Positions 19,754 to 30,150 are shown, counted from the first letter of the stretch. The stretch: DNA of 64,000 nt from Gemmatimonas phototrophica (GCA_945869195.1 CAMBNV010000009.1:1-64000), one strand, 5' to 3'. Made by a program: numbers and translations. The notes: a model not told the origin generated them from the letters alone.

Positions 19754-20440
19754 TCAGTAATCGAGCCGCATCCCCACCGCACTCCCCACCCCGCGCCGCC
19801 CTCGTACCGCATCAATCGTCGACCCCATAACCGACGTGGCATTGCCAAAGCAGCCGTGCGTCGCCCTGATCGCCCGCCTGCCATTGCACACACTCCGCTC
19901 CCTGAGCGGCACCGACCTGAGTCCCTTCCCCTTCCGCCTTACGGAACGCGACCCACTCCGCGAACTCCGCCGCCGCGCTGCGGCACCAGGGATCGTCCTG
20001 CTCGGTCAACTTCACCGACTGCTCGAACGCGTGCTCCACCCCGAGGAAGGGTGTCTTGTGCGCCTCTTCGCAGGCGCGACGCACGAGGTGGAGCAGCGAC
20101 TTTCGGTAGGAGCCCACCGCGTCGTCACGCTCATTCTCCTCCGAGAGGTAGTCCGTCGTCCACCTATGTGCCGCGAGAGTGCCAGCCTCGATCGCCGGCA
20201 GGTAGTGGTCGAGTGTGAAGCGCAGCGTGCAGGCCGGTGCGTAGAGCCGGAGCGACGCAGCCCCGAGTCCCACAGCAGTGAATCGGCGCAGCATCCCCCG
20301 AGCCGGTCGGAGCGGGCGTCGAACGCGCGACGCACACCGCCGAGGGTGATGATGGGACGAGGCATTGGCGCTCCTGGTCGGGTGCAGCGACAACTGACGT
20401 GCCCACACGGTAGAGTGGCATTTCTCGGAGCGCAATATTG
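19754..20440 (-). pseudogene. Decayed gene of uncertain family (possibly caspase/hydrolase-like)
   Basis: HYLPAIEAGTLAAHRWTTDYLSEENERDDAVGSYRKSLLHLVRRACEEAHKTPFLG is protein-like, but the plausible C-terminus (ATHGCFGNATSVMGSTIDAVRG...GMRLDY stop) lies in another frame. Confidence 0.4.
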
Positions 20441-20473
20441 GCACCTCGGCCGCGGAGACGTATCTTCGCGGTC

Positions 20474-21958
20474 ATGAACAACCTTCTCCGCACCGCCTAC
20501 TGCCTCGCGATCGCCACCACCGTCGCCGCACAAGAGCCAATCGACCAGGCCACGCTGGCCCGCATCCGCGACGAAGGCCTGAACCGCTCGCAAGTGGGCG
20601 CGACCTTCAACCACCTCACCAACGTCATCGGGGCGCGGCTCACCGGGTCGGCCCCGTTCAAGCAGGCCGCGGACTGGTCCGCAGCGCAGCTCCGCACCAA
20701 CGGGCTCAAGAACGTCCACCTCGAGAGCTGGCCTTTTGGCCGTGGGTGGGCGCTCAAGCGTTTCGTCTTCGAGATGGTGGAGCCACGCTACGTGCCGCTC
20801 GTGGGCTACCCCGAAGGATGGACGCCCTCGACCAAGGGCGAACTCTTGGGCGCACCGGTCTTCATTGGTAACCTCGCCGACTCGAGCGCCGTGCGGGCGC
20901 AGGCCGCGCGACTCCGGGGCGCGATCGTGCTCGCCACCGAGCCGCAGCAGGCGTTCATCGTCAAGGACCGGATCGAGCCGAGCCTCAGCGAGACGCCCGT
21001 CCCGATTGGTGCGCCGCCCTTCATTAATGCGCGCAGCCCAATGCCCACGCGGGCCCTCGGCACGATGCTCTCAGAGCTTGGAGCGGGTGTGGTGCTTCGG
21101 CCCTCGCAGGGTCAGCATGGCACGATGTTCGTTCTTGGCAATCGCGCCACGCCAAGCACCGCTGTGCCCACGGTGATCGTCCAGGCTGAGCAGTACAACA
21201 TGATCGTCAACGCGATGCAGGCCGGCACGCCCGTCAAGCTCCGCGTCGGCGTACAGGCCGAGTATCAGACGGCCGACACCAACGGCTACAACGTCATCGC
21301 CGAGATTCCCGGCACCGATCCCACACTGAGCTCTGAGATCGTGCTCGTTGGCGCGCATCTCGACTCCTGGCACTCAGCCACGGGCGCCACCGACAACGCC
21401 GATGCGGCCGCGTCGCTGATCGAAGCGATGCGCATTTTGCAGACTCTCAACCTCAAGCCGCGCCGCACCATCCGGATGGCGCTCTGGGGCGGTGAGGAGC
21501 AGGGACTCCTCGGGTCAAAGGCGTACGCGCAGGCGCATTTCGCCGCGCCTGCAAACGGGGGTGCCGCACGCGAGAAGCTCTCGCTCTATCTGAACAGCGA
21601 TCCGGGCAGTGGTCCTATCTATGGGTGGTACATGGAGGAGAATGCGCCGGCCAAGTCGCTTTTTGACGCCTGGCTCGCCCCACTCCAGGACCTCGGCATG
21701 CGGCGCAACGTCATGAGCAAGATCGGCAACACCGACCACCTTTCATTCCTTGGGCTCGGCGCTCCGTCGTTCAACTCGCTGCAGGACTATGTGGAGTACG
21801 ACGTGCGCGAGCACCACACCAACGCCGACTTCGCCGACCGCGTGAGCGTCCCCGACCTCAAGCAGAATGCGATCGTGCTCGCCACCTTTGCCTGGTTGGC
21901 GGCGACGCGAGAGCAGAAGGTGCCGGGCCCGGTAACGAGCGCGGCACCGGTACCCTAG
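20474..21958 (+). CDS. Secreted M28 family peptidase
   Basis: LVGAHLDSWHSATGATDNADAAASLIEA, WGGEEQGLLGS, NTDHLSFLGLGAP. Confidence 0.85.
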   Translation: MNNLLRTAYCLAIATTVAAQEPIDQATLARIRDEGLNRSQVGATFNHLTNVIGARLTGSAPFKQAADWSAAQLRTNGLKNVHLESWPFGRGWALKRFVFEMVEPRYVPLVGYPEGWTPSTKGELLGAPVFIGNLADSSAVRAQAARLRGAIVLATEPQQAFIVKDRIEPSLSETPVPIGAPPFINARSPMPTRALGTMLSELGAGVVLRPSQGQHGTMFVLGNRATPSTAVPTVIVQAEQYNMIVNAMQAGTPVKLRVGVQAEYQTADTNGYNVIAEIPGTDPTLSSEIVLVGAHLDSWHSATGATDNADAAASLIEAMRILQTLNLKPRRTIRMALWGGEEQGLLGSKAYAQAHFAAPANGGAAREKLSLYLNSDPGSGPIYGWYMEENAPAKSLFDAWLAPLQDLGMRRNVMSKIGNTDHLSFLGLGAPSFNSLQDYVEYDVREHHTNADFADRVSVPDLKQNAIVLATFAWLAATREQKVPGPVTSAAPVP

Positions 21959-21970
21959 CGCCGGTCGCGG

Positions 21971-23257
21971 TCAGGGCACGAACCGCGGCGCCACCGGTTT
22001 TACTCCGTCTCCGAAGGTCGTCGCCAACAGGAGCGTGAGCTTGGTCCCCTGCAACGCACTGGGCCAATGCGCCCACTCGGTCAGGGTGTGTTGGTCGCCG
22101 CCCTGCGAGCGACCGATCGCGATGCTCGGGATCCCCATCACCACGCCGATGTTGGCGTCGGTGCTCCCGGTCGCGAGCGCCTCGGCCGCGCCGGGCATGC
22201 CGAAGTCGACGTTCAACTGTTTTTGGATGTCGATCGCGGTCTGCACGAGCGGGTGGGCACGTGCCGGCGCAAGCATCCGCTCGGTGCCGCCAGCGCCGTT
22301 CTTCTGCTCTGCCTCCACCACGAGCAGCACCTTCTCCCGCGTGGCGGCCTCCTGCGCGATCCGCGTGATCATGCGGTCGAGCGAATCGAGCAGCACCGGA
22401 TCGGGGGAGCGGAGGTCGACCGTGAAGAAGAGGTCCTGCGGAATGCCGTTGAAGATCTCGCCACCATGCACCTGGCCCACGTTGATGACCGCGCCATTGG
22501 GGAGCGGTGCCGGCTGGAGCTTGTAGATCCGCTGCACGGCGTCGGCCATCGCGAGCACCGGCGTGGGCTGCCCGCGGGAGCGTAGCGTGTGTGAGCCCGC
22601 CGACTTGAAGCGATAGCGCGTCCAATAGATGCCGAGCGCGCCGTAGCTCACCGCGCCGAGTCCGCCGTCCATGGCGATGAGCAGGTCGGGTTTGGGATTG
22701 TGCGCGAGCCAATACGCCATGCCGCGCAGTCCAAGTTCTTCCTGCACCGTGCCGACGAAGACGAGGTCGCCCTTGGTGACGATCTTCGCGGCGTTGAGCG
22801 CGCGAATGCTCGCCAGCATATTCGCGACCGAGGAGCTGTTGTCAAAGATTCCGGGCGCATGTAGCGTGTCGCCGGCACGGCGTACTGTGGTGTTGGTCGC
22901 GAGCGAGTGGACGATGTCCATGTGCGCCGCGAAGACGATGGTCGGGCCACCGCCGGTGCCTGTACGCACGCCGGTGACGTTACCAATAGAGTCGCTGCTC
23001 ACGCGAAGGCCCGCCTTTTCCATCTCGGCGCGCAGATACGCGGCGCGCTGCTGCTCGTGCCCCGACTTGCCGGGCATCTGCGCAATCCGGATCCACTCGT
23101 CCACCTGTTTGGGAAAGCCGCGCTCGAGGTGATCGAGAGCGGCTCTGACGTCGGGCCGGTTTAAGTAGGCGGGGTCCCAGGCGGTGGGGTGCTGCTGCTG
23201 GGCGGTGAGCGGGGCGACGGTCAGGGCCGCGAGAACGATGAGTTGAATAGGGCGCAT
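21971..23257 (-). CDS. Secreted M20 family metallopeptidase
   Basis: Signal-like N-terminus; FAAHMDIVHS, GTVQEELGLRG, dimerisation-domain-like GEIFNGIPQDLFFTVDLRS. Confidence 0.85.
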   Translation of the reverse strand: MRPIQLIVLAALTVAPLTAQQQHPTAWDPAYLNRPDVRAALDHLERGFPKQVDEWIRIAQMPGKSGHEQQRAAYLRAEMEKAGLRVSSDSIGNVTGVRTGTGGGPTIVFAAHMDIVHSLATNTTVRRAGDTLHAPGIFDNSSSVANMLASIRALNAAKIVTKGDLVFVGTVQEELGLRGMAYWLAHNPKPDLLIAMDGGLGAVSYGALGIYWTRYRFKSAGSHTLRSRGQPTPVLAMADAVQRIYKLQPAPLPNGAVINVGQVHGGEIFNGIPQDLFFTVDLRSPDPVLLDSLDRMITRIAQEAATREKVLLVVEAEQKNGAGGTERMLAPARAHPLVQTAIDIQKQLNVDFGMPGAAEALATGSTDANIGVVMGIPSIAIGRSQGGDQHTLTEWAHWPSALQGTKLTLLLATTFGDGVKPVAPRFVP

Positions 23258-23383
23258 TGGCGAAATCTGTGCCTGGTGGTGCGCGGCGCACAACGTGGTG
23301 ATCCCTCTGCCAAAGCACTGCTCCTGGAGATGGCTGACGTGTTCGCGCTCCCTGAACGGTCAGCACTGCGCCGTCCGACGGAC

Positions 23384-23449
23384 GTGATTCATCGTTCGGA
23401 CCCAGGCAGTCAATACCGAGCGCTCGCCGGTCTGGGAGCGGTCCGCTGA
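23384..23449 (+). mobile_element. Possible IS3-family transposase fossil
   Basis: VIHRSDPGSQYRALAGLGAV resembles the IS3 DDE-region signature VIHHSDRGSQYTSLAF. Confidence 0.35.
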
Positions 23450-23569
23450 GTCGACGGGACGAGAGTCGCCCGGTCGACAGTTTTTCGTCTCCCCAGCGAA
23501 GCCGCCGCGGCTTACGTTGTACCAGTGTTGATCATTCCGCTGTCCACCCTCAGTGCGTGGAGATCCACC

Positions 23570-26500
23570 ATGAGCGACCTGTCCCACCGGGCTCCGGCCC
23601 TCGCCGCCGCGCTCCTCGCGGCCGTCGCGATGCCAGTTCAGGCCCAGATCCCCGTCGCGACCGAGTTCGACGCGTTGCATTTCCGCTCGATCGGTCCCGC
23701 TACGATGTCCGGCCGCGTGGCCGACATCACCGTCTACGAGAAGAATCCCGCGCTCTACTACGTGGGCACCGCCCATGGCGGCGTCTGGAAGACCACCTCG
23801 AACGGCGCGACCTGGATCCCGCTGCTGCAGCATGACGGGCTCATGTCGATCGGCGACGTCGAGCTGTCGCAGACCAACCCCAACCTCGTCTGGGTCGGCA
23901 CCGGCGAGGCGAACAACCGCCAGTCCACTGGCTGGGGCGAAGGCGTCTACAAGACCACCGACGGGGGCGCGACCTTCACGCACATGGGGCTGCGCGACAC
24001 CAAACATATCAACCGCATCGTCATCAACCCCGCCAATAACGACATCGTCTACGTCGCGGCGACCGGCCCGCTCTATGGCCCCGGCGGCGGACGCGGCGTC
24101 TACAAGACCACCGACGGGGGCAGAACCTGGCGTCTCGTGCTCAAGGGTGACGACGACACCGGCGCCAATGATCTCGTGATCTCGCCCAGCGATCCGAACG
24201 TCCTCTACGCCTCCATGTATCAGCGTCGCCGCTCCAACTGCTGCATGAACGGCGGCGGCCCGGGCAGCGGGATCTTCAAGTCGGTTGACGGTGGCGAGAG
24301 CTGGAACCGGCTCGGCGGCGGTCTCCCCACCGGATCACTCGGTCGCATTGGCATGGACATCTTCCGCGGCGACGCGGCGGTCCTCTACGCCAGTATCGAA
24401 GCGCCCAGCGCGGTGCCGCTCGATTCCGGCAAGACCGGTCTCTGGCGCACCGACGACGCCGGCACCACCTGGCGCAAAGTCAACAGCGCCAATCCACGCC
24501 CGATGTACTTCTCGCAGGTGCGCGTCGACCCCACCAATGCTGACCGCGTCTACATGGGCGGCGTCGGCATGCAGATGACCATCGACGGCGGCAAGACGAT
24601 CGAGACCGACGCCGCGCGCGCCACGCACGACGACATGCACGCCATCTGGATCAATCCCGCCAACCCGGAGCATCTCCTCACCGGGAATGACGGCGGCCTC
24701 GCGGTCTCGTACGACATGTCCAAGACCTGGACCTTCATCCCCAATCTCCCCGTCGGCCTGTTCTATCATGTGGGCTTCGACATGGAGATGCCGTTCAACG
24801 TCTGCGGCGGCATGCAGGACAACTACAACTGGTGCGGCCCGAGCGCGTCGCGGCATGGCGCCGGCATCTACAACTACGACTGGTTCCAGATCCAGGGGGG
24901 CGACGGCTTTGTGGCCATCCCTGACCCGCGTGATTCGCGGTGGGTCTACACCGAGTCGCAGGACGGCAACCTGATCCGCCGCAACGTCGTCACCGGCGAA
25001 TCACGTAGCATCCGCCCCAACCCGACCAACGTCTCGCCGGCGCCGGCGCCGGGCGATCCGGCCTATCGCTTTCATTGGGACACGCCGCTCCTCCACGGCA
25101 CACAGCCTGGCGTGCTCCTCGTCGCGGCCAATAAGGTGTTCCGCTCCACCGACCGCGGCGATTCGTGGGCCGTGATCTCCCCCGACCTCACGCGCAACGG
25201 CAATCGCAACGACTCCACGATGTTCGGCGTCAAGAACACCGCGATCACCATTGCCCGGAACGATGGCATTCAGGTCTGGCCGGCGATCGTTTCCTTGGCC
25301 GAGTCGCCCAAACAGGCGGGCCTGATCTGGGCCGGGACTGATGACGGCGTGGTGCAGGTCACGCGCGACAGTGGGGCCACCTGGACCGACGTGACGAGCC
25401 GCCTCGCCGGCTTCCCGGGCGGTGCATTCGTCTCTGAAGTGGTCCCCTCGCGCTTCGATGTCGGGACCGCGTATGTGACGGTCGACGATCACCGTCAGAA
25501 CAACTACGGCGCCTACGTCTGGATGACGACCGACTTCGGCGCGACCTTCCGCCGCATTGACGGGAGTCTCACCGGCGAGGTCGTACACACGCTCACCGAA
25601 GACACACGCAACGCCGAGGTGCTCTACGTCGGCACCGAGTCGGGCATCTTCCTCACGATCGACCGTGGGGCCACCTGGCGCCGCCTGCGCGCCAACTTCC
25701 CCACCGTCCGCGTGGACGAAATCACCATCCACCCGCGCGACAACGCGATGCTCGTCGCGTCGCACGGCCGCGCGATCTGGGTGCTCGACCATCTCGAGCC
25801 CATCCAGGAGTACGCCGCGGCGCAGGCCGCCACCGTACAGCTCTTTTCCGTGCCGACTGCGCTGCAGTGGAAGTCGATGGACAACCGCAACGACGAGTTC
25901 TGGGGACACCAGACCTTTATTGGCGAGAACCCGCCCACCGAGGCGGTGATCTCCTTCCACGTGAAGACGCCGCCGCAGGCACTGTTGCTGCGCATCTCGA
26001 GCGGCACGCGCCTGATCCGTGAGATCGCCGTTCCGGCGACCAAGAACCGCGCTGGCATTCAGAGTGTCTGCTGGGACCAGCGTGTCGCCGCGATCGTCGG
26101 CGCGCCGGCCGCTGGTGGTGGTGGTGGGGGTGGTGGTGGTGGTGGCGCTCAGGGTGCCAATCGCCCGCCCGCCGTACCGGGCACTCCGGCGCCGATGCCC
26201 GACGCCGGCTACAAGCCGCTCAACCCCTGCGCCGTCGCTGCGCCCGGGGCCGGTGGTCCCGGTGGTGGTGGTGGCTTCGGTGGTGGTGGTGGCGGGAACG
26301 CGGGCCCCTACGCGGCGCCCGGCGACTACATGGTCGCGCTCGTTGCCGACGGCGCTGTCGTCGACAGCAAGCCTATGCGCATCGTGATGGACCCTGAGGT
26401 CGAGAAGCACTTCTCGGGCAAGCCGCGTCTGGCCTACGACAAGCTCGTGAACGCACTGCATCTGGTACAGCAGCGCGGCCAGAACTTCGCCACGCGCCTC

Positions 26501-26929
26501 ACCGCGCTCGCGGCGCAGATTGCGATTGTGGAGTCGAAGATCGACTCCCTGGGGAGTGCCACGCCGAAGATGAAGACCGATTTCACCGAGTTCAAGACGC
26601 AGTTCAACGACGTCCGCACGAAGTTTGGTGTGCAGCCGGGCCGTCTTGCCGGTGCCGCGGCCCCGAGCGCTCCGAGCGGCCCGGGAGGCGGTGCGGGTCC
26701 AGGAGGACAGGGCGCTGCGGCGCCCAACAATGCACTCGCCCGCGTTGGTCAGGTGAAGGGCCTACTGCTCGGCGTCTGGGAGGAGCCGAGTGCGTCGAGT
26801 GTGCGTCAGGCCGCCGACGCCACGAAACTGCTTGATGAGGCGATCAAGCAGGCCGACACAATGCTCGGACGGGTGAATCGGATAAACTCCACCCTCAAGA
26901 AGTCGGGGCTCGCGATCACACTGCCGTAG
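23570..26929 (+). CDS. Secreted BNR/sortilin-like (VPS10-type) beta-propeller protein
   Basis: Repeated GVYKTTDGGxTW / GIFKSVDGGESW / ATWTDVTS Asp-box motifs; signal-like N-terminus; Gly-rich linkers. Confidence 0.85.
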   Translation: MSDLSHRAPALAAALLAAVAMPVQAQIPVATEFDALHFRSIGPATMSGRVADITVYEKNPALYYVGTAHGGVWKTTSNGATWIPLLQHDGLMSIGDVELSQTNPNLVWVGTGEANNRQSTGWGEGVYKTTDGGATFTHMGLRDTKHINRIVINPANNDIVYVAATGPLYGPGGGRGVYKTTDGGRTWRLVLKGDDDTGANDLVISPSDPNVLYASMYQRRRSNCCMNGGGPGSGIFKSVDGGESWNRLGGGLPTGSLGRIGMDIFRGDAAVLYASIEAPSAVPLDSGKTGLWRTDDAGTTWRKVNSANPRPMYFSQVRVDPTNADRVYMGGVGMQMTIDGGKTIETDAARATHDDMHAIWINPANPEHLLTGNDGGLAVSYDMSKTWTFIPNLPVGLFYHVGFDMEMPFNVCGGMQDNYNWCGPSASRHGAGIYNYDWFQIQGGDGFVAIPDPRDSRWVYTESQDGNLIRRNVVTGESRSIRPNPTNVSPAPAPGDPAYRFHWDTPLLHGTQPGVLLVAANKVFRSTDRGDSWAVISPDLTRNGNRNDSTMFGVKNTAITIARNDGIQVWPAIVSLAESPKQAGLIWAGTDDGVVQVTRDSGATWTDVTSRLAGFPGGAFVSEVVPSRFDVGTAYVTVDDHRQNNYGAYVWMTTDFGATFRRIDGSLTGEVVHTLTEDTRNAEVLYVGTESGIFLTIDRGATWRRLRANFPTVRVDEITIHPRDNAMLVASHGRAIWVLDHLEPIQEYAAAQAATVQLFSVPTALQWKSMDNRNDEFWGHQTFIGENPPTEAVISFHVKTPPQALLLRISSGTRLIREIAVPATKNRAGIQSVCWDQRVAAIVGAPAAGGGGGGGGGGGAQGANRPPAVPGTPAPMPDAGYKPLNPCAVAAPGAGGPGGGGGFGGGGGGNAGPYAAPGDYMVALVADGAVVDSKPMRIVMDPEVEKHFSGKPRLAYDKLVNALHLVQQRGQNFATRLTALAAQIAIVESKIDSLGSATPKMKTDFTEFKTQFNDVRTKFGVQPGRLAGAAAPSAPSGPGGGAGPGGQGAAAPNNALARVGQVKGLLLGVWEEPSASSVRQAADATKLLDEAIKQADTMLGRVNRINSTLKKSGLAITLP

Positions 26930-26950
26930 TTAGCTTTCGCCATACGGCGA

Positions 26951-26988
26951 GAGGGCGCGTCCGACCTGGGCGCGCCCTCGTTCTTTTT
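26951..26988 (+). terminator. Rho-independent terminator
   Basis: GAGGGCGCG...CGCGCCCTC followed by GTTCTTTTT. Confidence 0.8.
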
Positions 26989-27001
26989 CAGGAGTCTTCT
27001 C

Positions 27002-27394
27002 ATGCGGCACCTCCGTTCCCTTCGCTCCACCGCGCTCGCGCTCGTGGCGCTCGCGTTCATCTCCGCCGCCGCGCTGGCCGCCATGACGGTGCACAACCTC
27101 ACCGGCACCTGGGACTTTGAAGTGGCCACGGAAAACGGGGTCGGTACCCCCGTTCTTCGATTTCAGCAGGCCGGCGACAAGCTCACCGGCACCTACGAGT
27201 CGCGCATGTTTGGCGTGCGCGCCCTGACCGGCACCGTGAAGGGCGATTCCCTGACCTTTGCACTCGCCGCCAGCGGTGAGTCGACGGTCGTCCTCACCTT
27301 CTCTGGCAAAATCCTCGACGCCGACCGCGTCGAAGGGACTGTGGATTTTGGCGGGATGGGCGGTGCGACGTTCAACGGCACGCGAAAGAAGTAG
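27002..27394 (+). CDS. Small secreted protein of unknown function
   Basis: Signal-like N-terminus; beta-rich LTGTWDFEVATENG...LTGTYESRMFG... Confidence 0.65.
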   Translation: MRHLRSLRSTALALVALAFISAAALAAMTVHNLTGTWDFEVATENGVGTPVLRFQQAGDKLTGTYESRMFGVRALTGTVKGDSLTFALAASGESTVVLTFSGKILDADRVEGTVDFGGMGGATFNGTRKK

Positions 27395-27413
27395 CGCGAG
27401 CACGGCGTAGCCC

Positions 27414-27932
27414 TCAGCGGACCCGCTCCAGGCGGACGACGAACACCATCACCGAGTTGGCCGGGACCCTATTCACCGCTTTGGTGCCGTACGCGTAGCG
27501 CGACGGCACCACGATCTGCCGTGTCCCTCCGGTACGCATTCCGCGCATCCCGAGGTCCCACCCGCGGATCACGACCCCATCGCCGACCTTGAAGAGCAGC
27601 GGCGGCCCACCCGGCGCGGTGCGATCAACCTCGGTGCCGTTCGCGAGGGAGGCGATATAGCGCACATACACCTCGCGCCCCGCGGCCACCCGTACCCCCG
27701 TGCCCTCTTCGATGTCGCGATAGTAGACCCCCGTGGGCAGCCGCGTCATCGCGAGCAGTACCACGTTGAGCTCCGCCGCGAAGACGGTCCGCTCCACCTC
27801 CCCCTGGGTCACGGTGAGCGCGGGATCGACCGGGAACGGCGCTTCGGCCGCCGGGATCACGCCCCCACAGGCGCTAAGCCACAGCGCCGCACTCACCACG
27901 AGGACGCGGACCGGATCATTCCCCCGAGACGC
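27414..27932 (-). CDS. FKBP-type peptidyl-prolyl isomerase
   Basis: GTGVRVAAGREVYVRYIASLANGTEVDRT...VIRGWDLGMRGMRTGGTRQIVVPSRYAYGTKAV. Confidence 0.8.
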   Translation of the reverse strand, partial: ASRGNDPVRVLVVSAALWLSACGGVIPAAEAPFPVDPALTVTQGEVERTVFAAELNVVLLAMTRLPTGVYYRDIEEGTGVRVAAGREVYVRYIASLANGTEVDRTAPGGPPLLFKVGDGVVIRGWDLGMRGMRTGGTRQIVVPSRYAYGTKAVNRVPANSVMVFVVRLERVR

Positions 27933-27955
27933 GCTCCGCATTTCGCTCACGGCGC

Positions 27956-29317
27956 TCAGTACTTCGCCAAGTACTGCTCCAGCTCCCACGCCGAAACCTG
28001 CGAGATATACGCGCGCCACTCCTCACGTTTGGCCGCAAGAAAGTGCTCGCACACATGTTTACCGAGGGCCTCCTGAATCTCCGTGTCCTTCTCGAGCTCG
28101 TCGCACGCTTCGTTGAGATCGCGCGGCAGGTCATCGATCCGCAGCCGACGACGCTCGCGAAAGCTCATCTCCCAGATATTCTCGTTCACCGGTTCGCGAC
28201 TCGTCGCCTCGGTGGCAATCCCGTCGAGCCCTGCCGCCAGCATCACCGCGAGCGCGAGGTACGGATTGGCGGCCGGATCGGGTGAGCGTAACTCGAGACG
28301 TGTTCCTGTACCGCGCCGGGCCGGCACCCGCACCAGGGGCGACCGGTTGCGCATCGACCAGGCCACATTCACCGGGGCCTCGTAGCCCGGCACGAGCCGT
28401 TTATACGAGTTCACCAACGGGTTCGTGATGGCGGTCATCCCGCGCGCATGCTTGAGCAGTCCGCCCAGATAGTGATGCGCGACCGTTGAGAGCTGATACT
28501 CGCCCTTCGCGTCGAAGAACGCGTTCTCACCGTTCTTGAACAGCGACTGGTGCGTGTGCATCCCGCTCCCGTTCTGCCCAAAAATTGGCTTGGGCATGAA
28601 CGACGCCAGGAGTCCGAACTGCTGCGCCACATGCTTCACCACAAATCGAAAGGTCGCGATGTTGTCGGCCGTGGTGAGCGCGTCGGCGTAGCGAAAGTCG
28701 ATCTCGTGCTGCCCATGCGCGACTTCATGGTGGGCGGCCTCCACTTCGAATCCCATCTGCTCGAGTGTCGCCACAATCGCGCGCCGAGCCTCCTCACCGC
28801 GGTCCATCGGAGCGAGATCGAAATAGCCGCCCACATCGTGGGTCGTCGTCGATGCCGTACCATCCGCCGCCGGCTTGAACAGAAAAAACTCGGCCTCCAT
28901 GCCGGCGTTCATCACGTACCCCTCCTCCGCCGCCCGCGCGACCTGGCGCTTGAGCACCTGGCGCGGATCGCCAGGAAAGGGCACACCCTCGGGGGAGGTG
29001 ACGTCGCAGATCACGCGGGCCACGCGCGAGGTGGGATCGCCCCAAGGAAATATTCTGAACGTCGAGAGATCCGGCATCAGCAGCATGTCCGACTCCTCCA
29101 CGCGCACAAACCCTTCGATCGACGAGCCGTCAAAGAGGATGTCGCCCGAGAGCGCCTTCTGGAACTGCGACGCCGGCACCTCGACGTTCTTGTTGACGCC
29201 AAGAATGTCCGTGAACTGCAGGCGCAGAAAGCGCACCTCGTGCGCCTGCGCAAGGTCGAGGATCTCCTGCGCGCTCGCGCCGCTCAGGTCGGAGGGAATC
29301 GGTCGGGGTGCGGTCAT
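27956..29317 (-). CDS. glnA: Type I glutamine synthetase
   Basis: GDILFDGSSIEGFVRVEESDM, GMEAEFFLF, NGSGMHTHQSLF, RSPDPAANPYLALAVMLAAGLDGI. Confidence 0.92.
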   Translation of the reverse strand: MTAPRPIPSDLSGASAQEILDLAQAHEVRFLRLQFTDILGVNKNVEVPASQFQKALSGDILFDGSSIEGFVRVEESDMLLMPDLSTFRIFPWGDPTSRVARVICDVTSPEGVPFPGDPRQVLKRQVARAAEEGYVMNAGMEAEFFLFKPAADGTASTTTHDVGGYFDLAPMDRGEEARRAIVATLEQMGFEVEAAHHEVAHGQHEIDFRYADALTTADNIATFRFVVKHVAQQFGLLASFMPKPIFGQNGSGMHTHQSLFKNGENAFFDAKGEYQLSTVAHHYLGGLLKHARGMTAITNPLVNSYKRLVPGYEAPVNVAWSMRNRSPLVRVPARRGTGTRLELRSPDPAANPYLALAVMLAAGLDGIATEATSREPVNENIWEMSFRERRRLRIDDLPRDLNEACDELEKDTEIQEALGKHVCEHFLAAKREEWRAYISQVSAWELEQYLAKY

Positions 29318-29430
29318 CGTGCACGCAATATCGACAACGCGAGGCCCCGCGCGCCATTGGGCGCCGCGCCAATCCGCTCACCGCGGCGCTGGGGCGCACA
29401 GGCCGGGGGCCGCGATTAGCTTTGACTGCG

Positions 29431-30150
29431 ATGACGCATAGCAAATACTGCACGACCTGCGGCGCTGAGATTCGCGCCACGTCGAAGTTCTGCCAACGCT
29501 GCGGCACCCCCACCGATGGCCGCGCGCGCACGCCGGCCGGCGGCCCGCTGCTGACCAAGCCACAGACCGTGCTGCCGTGGATCGTCGCCGGCATTGCGCT
29601 CCTCAGCCTCCTCGCGTTCATCGGCGGCCAGAACTTCCGCCGGTCACCGTCCGCGGCCCCGAGCGCAATCGCCACCACCGGGGCGCCCACGCAGGGCCGC
29701 GCCCCCGACATCAGTCAGATGAGTCCCGAGGAGCGCGCCGACCGGCTCTTTCAGCGCGTCATGGAGTACGTCACGGCCGGCAAGAGTGACAGCGTCCAGT
29801 TCTTCGCGCCCATGGCCATCCAGAGTCAGCTCGCGCTGGCGCCGCTTGACGCGCACCGCCGCTACGATGTCGGTCTGCTCGGGCTGATCTCCGGTGACCC
29901 CGCGATGGGCCGCGCACAGGCCGACACCATTCTCGCCGCAAACTCGGATCATCTCCTGGGTCTTATCCTCGCGATGCGTACCGCCGCGATGCAGCGCGAC
30001 ACGGTCGCACGCGACCGGTTCGCCGGCCAACTCCTGCGCGTCATCGATCGCGAGCGCGCCAAGCAACGCGCCGAGTATGTCGATCACGACCCCGATATCA
30101 CAGCGGGCCTCCGTGAAGCAGCCAATCCGAGCGCCCCGGCGATTCGCTGA
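29431..30150 (+). CDS. Zinc-ribbon plus TM protein of unknown function
   Basis: N-terminal CTTCGAEIRATSKFCQRCG, one TM (VLPWIVAGIALLSLLAFIGG), helical C-terminus. Confidence 0.7.
   Translation: MTHSKYCTTCGAEIRATSKFCQRCGTPTDGRARTPAGGPLLTKPQTVLPWIVAGIALLSLLAFIGGQNFRRSPSAAPSAIATTGAPTQGRAPDISQMSPEERADRLFQRVMEYVTAGKSDSVQFFAPMAIQSQLALAPLDAHRRYDVGLLGLISGDPAMGRAQADTILAANSDHLLGLILAMRTAAMQRDTVARDRFAGQLLRVIDRERAKQRAEYVDHDPDITAGLREAANPSAPAIR

Noticed and set aside
20164-20719. Alternative minus-strand ORFs upstream of the M28 gene at 20474
   Set aside because: They run through the M28 start region in the antisense direction and lack consistent protein-like composition; only the middle segment was kept, as a decayed gene.
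26111-26295. G-rich tracts as G-quadruplex regulatory elements
   Set aside because: They are (GGT)n codons for glycine inside a CDS; G4 function cannot be supported from sequence alone.
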